From assembly GCF_000826685.1 (NCBI RefSeq), contig NZ_JROO01000047.1:1-64000 (forward strand): DNA of 64,000 nt. The letters run 5' to 3'. Shown one piece after another: positions 47,918 through 57,500 of this stretch. This stretch comes from Streptomonospora alba (GTDB lineage Bacteria; Actinomycetota; Actinomycetes; Streptosporangiales; Streptosporangiaceae). Made by a program: the position numbers and the translations under genes. Position 1 is the first letter of the stretch, and every line of letters begins with the position of its first letter. The notes below the pieces were generated by a model. It searched no databases and was not told where the DNA came from. It saw only the letters and a list, made by a program, of their open reading frames with translations.

Positions 47918-48337
47918 TCAGGCTCCGGCCAGGGCCGTGCCCGGGACCAGGTTCGAGCCCGGGACCGGCTCGGCGGGGTCGTCTCCCAGGGAGACGATGC
48001 GGTTCGCGGTGTCGACGTGGACCACGCGGGGCCGGTGCTGGGAGCGCTCGGACTCCTCCAGCTCCACGTACGACATGATGATGGCGAGGTCTCCCGGGTT
48101 CACCAGGTGGGCCGCCGCGCCGTTGATGCCGATCACACCGCTGCCGCGCTCTCCGGCGATGGTGTAGGTGACGAGGCGGTTGCCGTTGTCGATGTCGACG
48201 ACGTGGACCTGCTCGCCCTCGACGATGTCGGCCGCCTCCAGCAGGTCGGCGTCGATGGTGATCGATCCCACGTAGTGCAGATCGGCCTGGGTGACCGTCG
48301 CGCGGTGGATCTTGCCGTGGAACAGGGTGCGACGCAC
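47918..48337 (-). CDS. panD: PanD, aspartate 1-decarboxylase
   Basis: Makes beta-alanine from aspartate for pantothenate and CoA synthesis. The 139-residue precursor has the self-cleavage site Gly24-Ser25 in [14 protein letters not shown], which produces the pyruvoyl group. [20 protein letters not shown] is the conserved core block. It starts at GTG 48337 with TAGGAG just upstream. The C-terminal 25 residues extend past the common family end and are Pro/Val-rich. The gap 48338-48590 shows no other feature. No other pantothenate gene is adjacent. Confidence 0.94.
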   Translation of the reverse strand: MRRTLFHGKIHRATVTQADLHYVGSITIDADLLEAADIVEGEQVHVVDIDNGNRLVTYTIAGERGSGVIGINGAAAHLVNPGDLAIIMSYVELEESERSQHRPRVVHVDTANRIVSLGDDPAEPVPGSNLVPGTALAGA

Positions 48338-48590
48338 GATCTCCTACCTCGTTTCCCTCACTGCGATATGACTACAGGCCCTGGTGGAGGGTCCCGTGCA
48401 CGCTCGTGGCGGCGTCCGAAGCACCGCGGCGGTGCGAGGGTGCCGTCTTCTCGAAGCCGGGAACACCCGTGGTCCGCACCGAATTCCGCGATCGCCCCCG
48501 AGGGTAGTGTGCGCCGGATCGCGCGCGTGCACCGGGGCCGGGCATGTGCATCCGCAGCGTCGGAGGGGCCGCGGGCCCCGGGAGGAGCGC

Positions 48591-49406
48591 CTACTCCTCG
48601 TCCTCGTGGTGGTCGTGGTTGCTGGTGCCGCGCCGCCAGTAGCCGTCGACGTCGAAGCCCGTGCCGCGCTCGAATCCCCGTTCCTTGAGGTAGCGGCGGA
48701 TCGGCTTGAGAGTGGTGGCCTCGCCCGCGCACCAGGCGAACCCCCGGCCCTCGGGCAGCTCCGCGCCGCGGATGGCGCGCTCCAGCAGGTCGGTGCTGCC
48801 GGGGGCGGCTCCGTCGCGGTGCAGCCAGGCCACCGTGGCGCCGGCGGGAACGTCCAGGTCCTGCTCCTCGCCTGCGTCGGCCACCTCCAGAAACGCCAGC
48901 ACGCGCGCGTCGCGCGGCAGCTCCTGCTCCAGCCAGCGTGCGGCCGCGGGCAGGGCGGTCTCGTCGGCGCCGATGACGAAGTAGTCGAAGTCGTAGTCCA
49001 TGTGGTGGGTGCCGCGCGGACCGAGGACGCCGAGCCGGTCGCCGGGGCGGGCACGCACCGCCCAGCGGCCGCCCGGGCCGTGGTCGTGGGCGACGAGGTC
49101 GACGGTCAGCTCGTCGGCGTCGGCGTCGTAGCGGCGGACCGTGTAGTCGCGGTAGATCAGCTCCGGCGCGCGCATGTTCCACCGGCCGTCCTCGTTGAAC
49201 TGCGGGAGGTGGAGTTCGCCGGTCTCCTCGTTCGGGAAGAAGAGCTTCACGTGGTCGGTGAAGTTGTCGGTGCGGAAGCCGTCGAGGTCGTCCCCGGTGA
49301 GGACGACGCGGATCATGCCGGGGGTGATGCGCTCGACGGTGCGCGCCTGGAGGGTCCGGGAGCGCAGGGGGTAGAACTCCACGCGCGGGTCGCGGACGGT
49401 GGTCAT
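48591..49406 (-). CDS. Siderophore-interacting protein (FAD-dependent ferric reductase, SIP/ViuB type)
   Basis: Cytoplasmic flavin-dependent reductase that releases iron from ferric siderophores, 271 residues. The N-terminal FAD domain has RDYTVRRYD (Arg-x-Tyr-Thr flavin motif) near 85-93 and VLGPRGTH. The C-terminal NAD(P) domain ends with GFAWCAGEATTLKPIRRYLKERGFERGTGFDVDGYWRRGTSNHDHHEDEE, where WCAGE and GYWRRG are SIP hallmarks. The C-terminal tail is His/Asp/Glu-rich. The start at ATG 49406 follows AGGAG at ten bases. An iron box lies 88 bases upstream at 49494. It closes the siderophore locus. Confidence 0.92.
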   Translation of the reverse strand: MTTVRDPRVEFYPLRSRTLQARTVERITPGMIRVVLTGDDLDGFRTDNFTDHVKLFFPNEETGELHLPQFNEDGRWNMRAPELIYRDYTVRRYDADADELTVDLVAHDHGPGGRWAVRARPGDRLGVLGPRGTHHMDYDFDYFVIGADETALPAAARWLEQELPRDARVLAFLEVADAGEEQDLDVPAGATVAWLHRDGAAPGSTDLLERAIRGAELPEGRGFAWCAGEATTLKPIRRYLKERGFERGTGFDVDGYWRRGTSNHDHHEDEE

Positions 49407-49493
49407 GAGCGCATCACTCCTGTCGTGTCGGGCGTGGCCGCGCAGGGCGGCGGGTTCGGGTTCCGCGCCGCGGACCGGACCCCTGCGCGCACT

Positions 49494-49512
49494 TTAGCTT
49501 AGGCTTGGCTAA
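49494..49512. promoter_or_regulatory. Iron box upstream of siderophore-interacting protein gene
   Basis: TTAGCTTAGGCTTGGCTAA matches the DmdR/IdeR consensus TTAGGTTAGGCTAACCTAA at 15 of 19 positions. It overlaps the stop codon of the upstream MFS gene and sits in the promoter of the reductase. Confidence 0.75.
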
Positions 49513-50867
49513 CTCGACAGCCCGGGTTCGTCCGGACCGCCGCCGTCGGCGGGTCTGTTCGCCGCGGGGGCGGGCGGGCGCGGCTGCGCGGACGCGTCCT
49601 CGGCTCCGCTGCGACCGTCGGCGTTGGCGGCCCGACGCAGCCCGGGCGCCGCCGCTGCCAGCACCGCCACCAGGACCACGGTCACGGCGCCGCCGGCCGT
49701 CACGGCCGCACCGGCACCGATCAGCGGGGCCAGCGAACCCAGAGCGAGCGCCCCCAGCGCCCCGCCCACGGTGTTCTGTGCGCTCCAGACGCTGTTGACC
49801 CGCCCGCGCAGCGCGTCGGGGGTGTGCGACTGCAGCAGCGCGAAGCGCAGCACCTCCTCGACGATCTCGGCGAAGCCGAGCACGACCAGCGCCGCTACAG
49901 CGAGCGCCACCTGGCCCGAGGCGCCGAAGGCGGCCGACGCCGCCCCGCAGCCGGCCACCGCGGCCAGCAGCACCGTGCCGCTGCGCCGAACGGTGCCGGT
50001 CCACCCGCTGGTGACCGAAGCCAGGACCGCGCCGAGGGCGGAGGCGGAGTACAGGAGGCCGGCGACGGTCTCGCCCGCGTGCAGCACGGTGTCGGTGAAC
50101 TCGGGGATGAGCACGTAGGGCGTGGCGAACAGCAGCTGGACGAATCCGAGCAGCAGCAGCGGCCCGACGGTGCGGTGCCGGGCGGCGAAGCGCATCCCGT
50201 CGACCGCTGCGGCCGCGATCGCCTGCCTGCCCCCGCCGTGTTCGGCCTCCGGCGCCAGCGGCGGCAGGCGCAGGACGAGCAGAGTGGTGAGCACGCTGAC
50301 TGCGGCGGTGATGCCGAAGACGGCGGGAAAACCCCACAGCGCGATGACGGCGCCGCTCAGTGCGGGCGCGGCGATGGACCCGAGCTGGCCGGTCAGTGCC
50401 AGCAGCGCCCCGGCGGCGGGCAGCCGATCGCGCGGGAGCAGACCGGGCACGGCCGCCTGCAGCGCCACGGTGCTGAAGGTGCCGACGAAGCCGTTCAGCG
50501 CCGCGCAGGCGCAGATCACAGCGAAGGCCGCCTCGGCGCCGCCGCTTTGGGCCCACACCGCGTTCAGCGTGAGCCCGGTGAAGGCGACCGCGGCGGCGCC
50601 GCGCCCGGCGACGATCAGCCCGCGGCGGGGGAACCGGTCGGCCAGCACTCCCCCGACCAGCGTGCCTCCGAAGATCGAGACGCCGTTGACCGCGCTGACG
50701 ACGGCGACCAGGACCGAGGACCCGGTGGTCGAGTAGACCTGCATGGGCAGCGCCACCATGGCGAATCCGAGCCCGAAGACCGAGATCAGCCGTGCGGTGA
50801 ACACCACCCGGAACGCGTGGCTGACGCGCAGCGGGGTGAGGTCGATGAGCGCGTTGCGCAGCTTCAC
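49509..50867 (-). CDS. EntS-like MFS siderophore exporter, copy 1
   Basis: A 452-residue major facilitator of the EntS type. It opens VKLRNALIDLTPLRVSHAFRVVFTARLISVFGLGFAMVALPMQVY and has GGVLADRFPRRGLIV as motif A. ADRF/PRRG, SAPALSGAVIA and RGRVNSVWSAQNTVGG are shared with the paralogue at 51236. The C-terminal 40 residues are Pro/Ala-rich. The GTG at 50867 follows GGAGG by seven bases. It lies directly after mbtH on the same strand, so both probably share the iron box at 51217. The presumed job is export of the siderophore made by the adjacent NRPS. Confidence 0.88.
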   Translation of the reverse strand: MKLRNALIDLTPLRVSHAFRVVFTARLISVFGLGFAMVALPMQVYSTTGSSVLVAVVSAVNGVSIFGGTLVGGVLADRFPRRGLIVAGRGAAAVAFTGLTLNAVWAQSGGAEAAFAVICACAALNGFVGTFSTVALQAAVPGLLPRDRLPAAGALLALTGQLGSIAAPALSGAVIALWGFPAVFGITAAVSVLTTLLVLRLPPLAPEAEHGGGRQAIAAAAVDGMRFAARHRTVGPLLLLGFVQLLFATPYVLIPEFTDTVLHAGETVAGLLYSASALGAVLASVTSGWTGTVRRSGTVLLAAVAGCGAASAAFGASGQVALAVAALVVLGFAEIVEEVLRFALLQSHTPDALRGRVNSVWSAQNTVGGALGALALGSLAPLIGAGAAVTAGGAVTVVLVAVLAAAAPGLRRAANADGRSGAEDASAQPRPPAPAANRPADGGGPDEPGLSS

Positions 50868-50985
50868 CGGCCCGCCTCCGCAGGGGCGCGGCCTTCGCCG
50901 AGCGCGCACCCGTGGTCACCGTGGACGTCCTCCGGTGACCAGGGGGGCACGGTCGACGCGGTTCTGTGCGGCGGAGCGCTCCGCC

Positions 50986-51198
50986 TCACGCCTCGCCCAT
51001 CGCGACGCGCAGACTCCGCGGGCGCAGGTCGGTCCAGTTCTCCTCGACGTAGGCCAGTGCGGCCTCCCTGTCGACCGGGCCGTGCACCTGCCGCCAGCCG
51101 TCGGGCACGGCCGCGAACTCCGGCCACAGCGAGTGCTGGTCCTCGTCGTTGACCAGCACCAGGAAGCGGCCTTCGGGGTCGTCGAAGGGATTGCTCAT
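50986..51198 (-). CDS. MbtH-like protein
   Basis: A 70-residue NRPS partner that binds and stabilises adenylation domains. The signature N-x-E-x-Q-x-S-L-W-P-x5-P-x-G-W is fully present ([19 protein letters not shown]), followed by [16 protein letters not shown] lies seven bases before the ATG. An iron box (51217-51235) sits 19 bases upstream. The linked NRPS genes are the obvious partners. Confidence 0.96.
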   Translation of the reverse strand: MSNPFDDPEGRFLVLVNDEDQHSLWPEFAAVPDGWRQVHGPVDREAALAYVEENWTDLRPRSLRVAMGEA

Positions 51199-51216
51199 AC
51201 CGCGACTCCAATCACT

Positions 51217-51235
51217 TTAGGAAAGGCTTACCTTA
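51217..51235. promoter_or_regulatory. Iron box upstream of mbtH
   Basis: TTAGGAAAGGCTTACCTTA matches the DmdR/IdeR consensus at 15 of 19 positions. It lies between the MFS stop (51236) and the MbtH start (51198), so it can control mbtH and the exporter downstream. Confidence 0.75.
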
Positions 51236-52510
51236 TCAAGCTCGCGTCTCGTCGGGAAGGGGCGGCACGACGCCGCGGGTGGACAGCAGACCCGGCGCCG
51301 TCAAGGCGATCGCACCGACCAGGGCCGCCCCCGCCGCTCCGGCCGCGACCAGCGCCGCCGCCGTGCCCAGGGCGGTGGCGAGCCCGCCCATCAGCGACGC
51401 GCCCAGCGACCCGCCGACCGTGGCCTGGGCCAACCAGGCGCTGTTGACCCGCCCTCGCAGCATGTCGGGGGTGTGGGCCTGGATGAGGGAGTAGCGGAGG
51501 ATCTCCTCGACCGCCTGGAAGCACCCCAGCAGCACCAGCGCGACCAGCGCGAGCACCGCGCTGCGGGCGGCGCCCAGCAGCACCACCGAGACACCGCACA
51601 TCGCCACCGCCGCGGGCACGATCGGGCCGGTGCGGGCGATGCGGCCCGTCCATCCGCTGGTCAGCGACGCCGCCAGCGCGCCGGCCGCCGGGGCGGTGTA
51701 GAGCAACCCGGCCAAGGCCGCATCGCCGCCCAGTACACGGTCGGTGAACTCGGGGATCAGCACGGTGGGCATCGTGAACAGCACCTGGGTGAAGCCGAGC
51801 AGCAGCAGCGGGCGCACCACCGGATTGCGGGCGACGAACGCCAGCCCGTCGGCGACCGCGCGCAGCGCGGGGACGTCGTCCGCGGCCCCGGCCAAGGGCG
51901 TCGGCGGCACGAACCACACCGCCGCGGTGGCGACGGCGGCGATCGCGCAGGTGGCGAGGTAGCCGGCGCCCACACCGCCCAGCGAGATCAGCGCGCCGCC
52001 CAGCGCCGGCGCCGCCGCCGCGCCCGACTGGGCGGTCAGCGCGAACAGCGCGCCGGCGGCGGGCAGCCGGTCGGGGCCCACCAGCGCGGGCACCATGGAC
52101 TGCTGGGCGATCAGCCCCATGGTGCCGATGACGCCGTTGACGGTGGCGCACACATAGATCACGGCCAGCAGCGGTCCGCCCGGAAGGTAGGTGTTGACCG
52201 CGAACATGCCCACGACCAGCGTCTCCACCGCCAGGCTCACCAGCATGAGCCGGCGCCGGTCCAGCTTGTCGGCCAGCAGCCCGCCGAGGGCGGTGCCGGC
52301 GAAGCTGGCCAGCCCGTTGACGACACTGACGCTGGCGACCAGCACCGACGAGCCGGTCATGGCATAGACCTGCATCGGCAGGGCGACGAGTCGGAACCCG
52401 CCGCCGAACAGCGAGATCAGCCGGACCGCGAAGACGATCCTGAACCCTCTGCCGCTGCGCAGCGGGCTCAGGTCGATGACCAGGCCCCGCAGTACCGGCC
52501 TCGCGGCCAC
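51236..52510 (-). CDS. EntS-like MFS siderophore exporter, copy 2
   Basis: A 424-residue paralogue of the exporter at 49509. Nearly the same N-terminal block is seen (FRIVFAVRLISLFGGGFRLVALPMQVYAMTGSSVLVASV), with GGLLADKLDRRRLMLV as motif A and RGRVNSAWLAQATVGG. About twelve helices. The GTG at 52510 follows GGAAGGGGG by five bases. The gene lies between the acyltransferase and mbtH. It has no iron box of its own and is probably expressed with the upstream acyltransferase or binding-protein genes. Two exporters may handle different siderophore forms or act together (inference). Confidence 0.87.
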   Translation of the reverse strand: MAARPVLRGLVIDLSPLRSGRGFRIVFAVRLISLFGGGFRLVALPMQVYAMTGSSVLVASVSVVNGLASFAGTALGGLLADKLDRRRLMLVSLAVETLVVGMFAVNTYLPGGPLLAVIYVCATVNGVIGTMGLIAQQSMVPALVGPDRLPAAGALFALTAQSGAAAAPALGGALISLGGVGAGYLATCAIAAVATAAVWFVPPTPLAGAADDVPALRAVADGLAFVARNPVVRPLLLLGFTQVLFTMPTVLIPEFTDRVLGGDAALAGLLYTAPAAGALAASLTSGWTGRIARTGPIVPAAVAMCGVSVVLLGAARSAVLALVALVLLGCFQAVEEILRYSLIQAHTPDMLRGRVNSAWLAQATVGGSLGASLMGGLATALGTAAALVAAGAAGAALVGAIALTAPGLLSTRGVVPPLPDETRA

Positions 52511-52664
52511 GCCGACCCCCTTCCGCGCTCGTCGGAGGTCCCCGTCCGGCCGCGCGAGGGCGCCCCTCGGGCGCGGACCGGTCGCGGCCTGTGGCCGCCC
52601 CGCGGCGCAGGACCCTGCGGCCGGGCGACCTCGCATACGCCCGTGTGCGCCCCGGCGACCGCCC

Positions 52665-53306
52665 TCACTCGCGCGTCCGGACGAACAGCGCCGCCCGCTT
52701 GTGCGGCAGGTCGACCTCGGCGAGGAAGCCGAGCCCGGCCTTGCGGGCCGCACGGCGGGCGGCGGCGTTGTCGGCGTCGGGCTCCATGAGGATGCGCCGG
52801 CAGCGCGGATCGGCGGCGAAGACGGCGGCGGCGAAGGCGTCCAGGATCTCCTTGCCGACGCCGCGGCCGGTCTCCCCCGGGTCGCCGATGGCGATGTGGA
52901 ATCCGATGTCGTGCGGTTCGGCGTCGTAGTGCCAGGCGATGACGTCGCGCGCCGCCCGGTACAGCTCGACGTAGGCCAGGTCGACGCCGTGGCTGCTGAC
53001 GACGAACGGCCGCGAGAAGGTGCCGGCGCGCTGCGAGGCGAGTTCCTCGGCCCAGTGCTCGCGGCTCCAGGCCTGGTCGTAGAACGGGGCCACGTGCGGG
53101 AGGTTCATCCAGGTGTGCACGGCGTCCAGGTCGGCGCCGTGCGGCTGGGCCTGGCGCGCGGAGTAGGGCGGCGCGAGCGTCGGAGTCGGCGGCGGGCCGA
53201 CGGCGAGGACGTCGGAGCCGACGGGGATCTCGCGGGGTGAGGGGCGGTACGCCGCGTCGGGCGCCTGCCCGGTGCCTGTCGATTCGGGCACGGACACGTG
53301 CGTCAC
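52665..53306 (-). CDS. GNAT acyltransferase of siderophore synthesis (IucB/RhbD/MbtK-like)
   Basis: A 213-residue acyl-CoA-dependent N-acyltransferase. It ends with the conserved RILMEPDADNAAARRAARKAGLGFLAEVDLPHKRAALFVRTRE, and HDIGFHIAIGDPGETGRGVGKEILDAF is the CoA-binding block. HTWMNLPHVAPFYDQAW is characteristic of enzymes that acylate N-hydroxy-lysine or N-hydroxy-ornithine in hydroxamate siderophores. The matching amino-acid monooxygenase is not in this window and may lie to the right. Start uncertain: GTG at 53306 or the in-frame GTG at 53297, which has a better placed GGAG. Confidence 0.85.
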   Translation of the reverse strand: MTHVSVPESTGTGQAPDAAYRPSPREIPVGSDVLAVGPPPTPTLAPPYSARQAQPHGADLDAVHTWMNLPHVAPFYDQAWSREHWAEELASQRAGTFSRPFVVSSHGVDLAYVELYRAARDVIAWHYDAEPHDIGFHIAIGDPGETGRGVGKEILDAFAAAVFAADPRCRRILMEPDADNAAARRAARKAGLGFLAEVDLPHKRAALFVRTRE

Positions 53307-53394
53307 CTCCGGTCGTGCCCCGCGGACCGGGGCGGTGTGCTGGCGTTTGCGGGCGGAACGAGGGCGGGCGCCGCGGACTCGCGCCGCCGCGCCC

Positions 53395-53426
53395 GGCGGG
53401 CGCCCGGGCCGTGCCGGGCGCCCGCC
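53395..53426 (-). terminator. Hairpin after the siderophore-binding protein gene
   Basis: GGCGGGCGCCCGG (53395-53407) and CCGGGCGCCCGCC (53414-53426) pair perfectly over 13 bases across GCCGTG, 34 bases past the stop. It may limit read-through into the acyltransferase gene. Confidence 0.6.
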
Positions 53427-53460
53427 GAGGCGCGCCGTGCCTGCGGGCGCGCCGGACGGC

Positions 53461-54432
53461 TCACAGGTCCTGCAGGACGCGCTCCTCCAGCTGGTCGAAG
53501 AGGTCCAGGCCGGTCGTGTAGCTCATCGCGCCCAGTTGCGGGACGGAGTAGACGCGCTCGTCCTGGACGGGCTGCAGGTCCTGCCACGGCCCCTGGTCCA
53601 TGACCTCCTGGATGGGCTCGGTGGGATCGCCCTCGGCGTCGGCGCGGGTGAGGACGACGTCGTACTCGTTCAACCGGTCCAGGTTCTCCAGCGGCAGGGA
53701 CTCGCTGAAGTTGCCGTCGTCGGACTCGGGGGTGAAGCGCAGGCCGGCGTCGGCGGGCACGGTGGTCCCGTGCGAGCCCTGGTGCTCCAGGGTCCACTTG
53801 CCGTCGCCGTAGGCGTCGATGGAGACGAAGGTGGTGTCGGCGAGGACCTCGGAGTACTCCTCGCTGAGTTCGGCCGCCCGCGTGTCGTAGGTGTCGATGA
53901 GCTTGGAGTGGGCGTCGGAGACGCCGGCGGCGTCGGCGATGCGCCGGTTCATGTCCTTCCATTCGGAGGGGATGTTCATCGCGGCGACCGCGACGGGGGC
54001 GATCCGCTCCAGCTTGGAGTAGTCGAACTCCATGGCGGCGGGCAGGCCGGAGACGATCAGGTCGGGCTCCAGTTCGGCGACCTTCTCGACGTTGATCTCC
54101 AGGTCGCGGCCCACCTGAGGGAGGCCCTGGGCCTTCTCCAGTTCCGCAGGGGTCATGCCGGTGTCGTGGGTGCCGCTCGAGACCCCGACCAGGTTCGCCT
54201 CCTCCACCGAGATCAGCGGGGTCACGGCCCAGCCGATGGCGACGATGCGCTGGGGGTCTCGGGGGATCTCCACCGGCTGATCGGCGTGGTCGCTGGTGAA
54301 CTCGCGCACGGGAGCGGACTCGGACCCGCTCTCCTCGCCCTCGGCGCCGCTGGTGCAGCCGCTGAGTGTGAGTGCCGCCGCGGCGATCAAACCGATGCCC
54401 CATCGGGGGATCAAGGCGCGGTATCGGTTCAT
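53461..54432 (-). CDS. Siderophore-binding lipoprotein (ABC transporter, FecB/FhuD type)
   Basis: Extracytoplasmic substrate-binding protein of 323 residues for a ferric siderophore. The lipoprotein signal is an Arg-rich start, a hydrophobic stretch and the lipobox LTLSGC with Cys26. The mature part has two lobes joined by a long helix, with the family blocks RIVAIGWAVTPLISV and VAELEPDLIVSG. The ATG at 54432 (MNRYRALIPR) follows GGAG by five bases and is better than the ATG at 54447. An iron box lies just upstream. The permease and ATPase genes are not adjacent, so they are encoded elsewhere. Confidence 0.9.
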   Translation of the reverse strand: MNRYRALIPRWGIGLIAAAALTLSGCTSGAEGEESGSESAPVREFTSDHADQPVEIPRDPQRIVAIGWAVTPLISVEEANLVGVSSGTHDTGMTPAELEKAQGLPQVGRDLEINVEKVAELEPDLIVSGLPAAMEFDYSKLERIAPVAVAAMNIPSEWKDMNRRIADAAGVSDAHSKLIDTYDTRAAELSEEYSEVLADTTFVSIDAYGDGKWTLEHQGSHGTTVPADAGLRFTPESDDGNFSESLPLENLDRLNEYDVVLTRADAEGDPTEPIQEVMDQGPWQDLQPVQDERVYSVPQLGAMSYTTGLDLFDQLEERVLQDL

Positions 54433-54452
54433 GGAGACTCCAGACATCTATG

Positions 54453-54471
54453 GAAGGTGAGGCTTACCTTA
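54453..54471. promoter_or_regulatory. Iron box upstream of siderophore-binding protein gene
   Basis: GAAGGTGAGGCTTACCTTA matches the DmdR/IdeR consensus at 14 of 19 positions and shares the core AGGCTTACCTTA with the box upstream of mbtH. It lies 21 bases before the lipoprotein start, where a bound repressor would block transcription. Confidence 0.65.
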
Positions 54472-54531
54472 GAGGGTTGATGCGGGGGTGGGACAAGCGG
54501 GTGCGGCCGCCGCGCGTTCGGGGGGCGGGGA

Positions 54532-57500
54532 TCACCCCGTGCGGTCCGGGGGTCCGGCAAGGCGGGCGGCGAGGACGGGGCCGATGACCGCCAGGCCTTC
54601 GGAGGCGAGCAGATCGTCGTGGGCGGTGGGGACCTCGTGGTGCTCGACGCCGCCGCCGATGCCGTGCTCCCAGGCGCGGGCGGCGCCGGCGGGGGCGTCC
54701 TTGGCCGTGAAGCAGAGCGCATCGCCCATGTGGCGGGGCGGCTCCTCGCCGACGGAGGCGGCCAGGACCTCGGCGGCCCAGCGACGGTTCGCCTCGGCCA
54801 TGCCGGCGTCGCCGCGTTCGGCGCCGATCCGGGCGGCCAGCGCGGCGGCGCCGGCATCGGCCGGCCGCTCCGGTTCCTCCCCGGCTCCGGTCCCGGTGGC
54901 TCGGGCGCCGCGCCGTGCGTGCCAGGGCGCCGGGTAGGCGTCCAGCAGCGCGAGCAACTCGACGTCCGCGCCGTCCCGGGCCAGCTCGGCGGCCACGGCC
55001 TGGGCCAGGGTCCCGCCGAAGGACCACCCGGCCAGCCGGTAGGGGCCGTGCGGGTGGGCGCGGCGGATACGTCGGGCGTAGACGCCGGCGAGTGCGGCGA
55101 CGGTGCCCGCGGCGGTTCCGCGCGCCGGCGCCTCCACTCCCAGGAGCGGCACGTCGGCGCCGATGTGGCGGCGCAGTCCGACGAAGGGCCAGCTGAACCC
55201 GCTCGCGGGGTGCAGGCAGAACAGCGGTGCCTGCTCGCCGCCCGAGCGCAGTACGACGACGCCGGGCTCGCCCGGGGCCTCCTGCGGCGCGGCGGACCCG
55301 GGCCGGTCGGCCCGGCCGCCCGGCCCGGCGCCGAGTGCGGCCAGGTGCGCGGCGAGCGCACCCGGCGAGGGATTGGCGAACAGGTCGGCGATCGCCGCGC
55401 GGGTGCCGGTCTCGGCCTCGACACGTGAGCGCAGCCGCACCAGCAGCATCGAGTGTCCGCCGAGGTCGAAGAAGTCGTCGTCGGCGCCGACCCGGTCGGC
55501 GCCCAGCACCTCGGCGAACACCTCGCACAGCACCGCCTCGGCGGCGTCGCGCGGCTCGCGCCCGGGCTCCGGCGCGAGCTCGGCCGGGTCGGGCGCAGGC
55601 AGCGCGTCGCGGTCGAGCTTGCCGTGTGCGGTCAGCGGCAAGGACTCCAGCGGCAGGAACGCCGCGGGCACCATGTAGTCGGGCAGTCGCCCGGCCAGGT
55701 GGGCGCGCAGCTCGGCGGTACCGGGACCGCCCCTGCCCCGCGCCGCACCGCCGGCCGAGGACGTCCCCTCGGACGCTCCGCCCTCTCCGGAACCGCGCTG
55801 CCGCTGCTGCCCGCGGACGACGTAGGCCACCAGCCGCCGATCCCCCGGCGCGGCCTCCCAGGTGTCGACGACCGCCTGGTCGACGGCGGGGTGCTCGCTC
55901 AGCGCCGCGGCGATCTCTCCCGGCTCGACGCGGAAGCCGCGCACCTTGACCTGGTCGTCGGCGCGGCCGACGTAGTCCACCGACCCGTCGGGCATCCGCC
56001 GCACCAGGTCGCCGGTGCGGTACATGCGTGCGCCTGACGCGCCGAAGGGGTCGGCGACGAACCGGTCGGCGGTCAGCCCGTGGCGAGCGAGGTAACCCCG
56101 CGCGAGCCCGGCGCCGCCCAGGTACAGCTCTCCGACCACGCCCGGCGGCACCGGACTCAGCCGCTCGTCGAGCACGTAGGCGGCGGTGTTGGCGGTGGCG
56201 TAGCCGATGACCGGGCGCTCGTGTCCGGCGGCACGGGCCGCCAGGGCGTCGACCGTGGCCTCGGTGGGTCCGTAGAGGTTGAAGGTGACGGTGCCCCGTT
56301 CCTCCAGCTCGCCCAGCCGCCTCCACAGCGACGCCGGCACCGCCTCGCCGCCCACGCCCAGCGTCAGCGGGGTGTGCGTGCCCGGCTCGCCCAGTCCGGC
56401 GCGCATCAGCTGCAGCAGGTGGGAGGGGGTCACCTCGATGAAGTCCATGCGCTCGGCACGGATGCGCTCAACCAGCAGCGCGGGGTCGTGCATGGCCTCC
56501 TCGGTGACGACGTGCACGGCGTGGCCGTCCAGCAGCCACAGCTGCGGCTGCCATGCGGCGTCGAAGGAGAACGACCAGGCGTGGCCCACCCGCAGCCGGT
56601 CGCGGCCGGCGCGGCGCCGCGTGGGCCGGTGCAGCGTCTCGCGGTGGCTGTGAAACAGGTTGGCGACGCTGCGGTGGGTGACCACGACGCCCTTGGGCCG
56701 TCCGGTGGAGCCGGAGGTGTAGACGACGTAGGCGGGGTGGTCGGGGCGCAGCGGCGCGGTGCGGTCGGCGTCGGCGGGATCGGTCGCCGACCGCTCGGCC
56801 GCTGCCTGCGGGGTGAGCGCGAGGATCCCGCGGGCCCCCAGCGCGGCCGCGCGCTCCCCCAGCTCGGGAGTGGTGGCGGTGAGCAGCGGGTCGGCGTCGC
56901 TCAGCATGTGGGCCACGCGTTCATCGGGGTAGGCGGGGTCGATCGGCAGGTAGGCGGCCCCGGCCTTGAGCACGGCCAGGATCGCGACCAGGGTGTCGGC
57001 CGAGCGCGGCAGCAGCAGCGCGACGACCGCCTCCGGCCCGGCGCCGCGGGCGATCAGCTCGTGGGCGAGGCGGTTGGCGCGCCGGTTCAGCTCCGCGAAA
57101 ACGTGGCTCTCGCCCTCGCATACCAGCGCCGGGAGATCGGGGCCCTCGGCGACCGCGGCCTCGAACAGGGCGGGGACCGTCTCCGGGGCGGACACCGCGA
57201 CGCGCGGGCCCTGGGCGTCGCGGGTGAGTCGGGCGGACTCCTCGGCGGTGAGAAGGCCCAGCCGCCCGATGGGTGCGGCGGGGTCCTCGGCGGCGGCCGC
57301 CAGCAGCCGCTCCAGCCGCAGCGCGATGTTGCGCACCGTCGCGTCGTCGAACAGGTCCAAGCTGTAGTCGACGACACAGCGCATGGCCCCGCCGTCGGGA
57401 CCGGCGCTCTCGCCGGGGTCGCGGAACTCCACGGCCAGGTCGAACTTGCCGCCGGGGGCGGCCACCGGCTCGCGCTCGGCCTGCACGCCTTCCATGGCCA

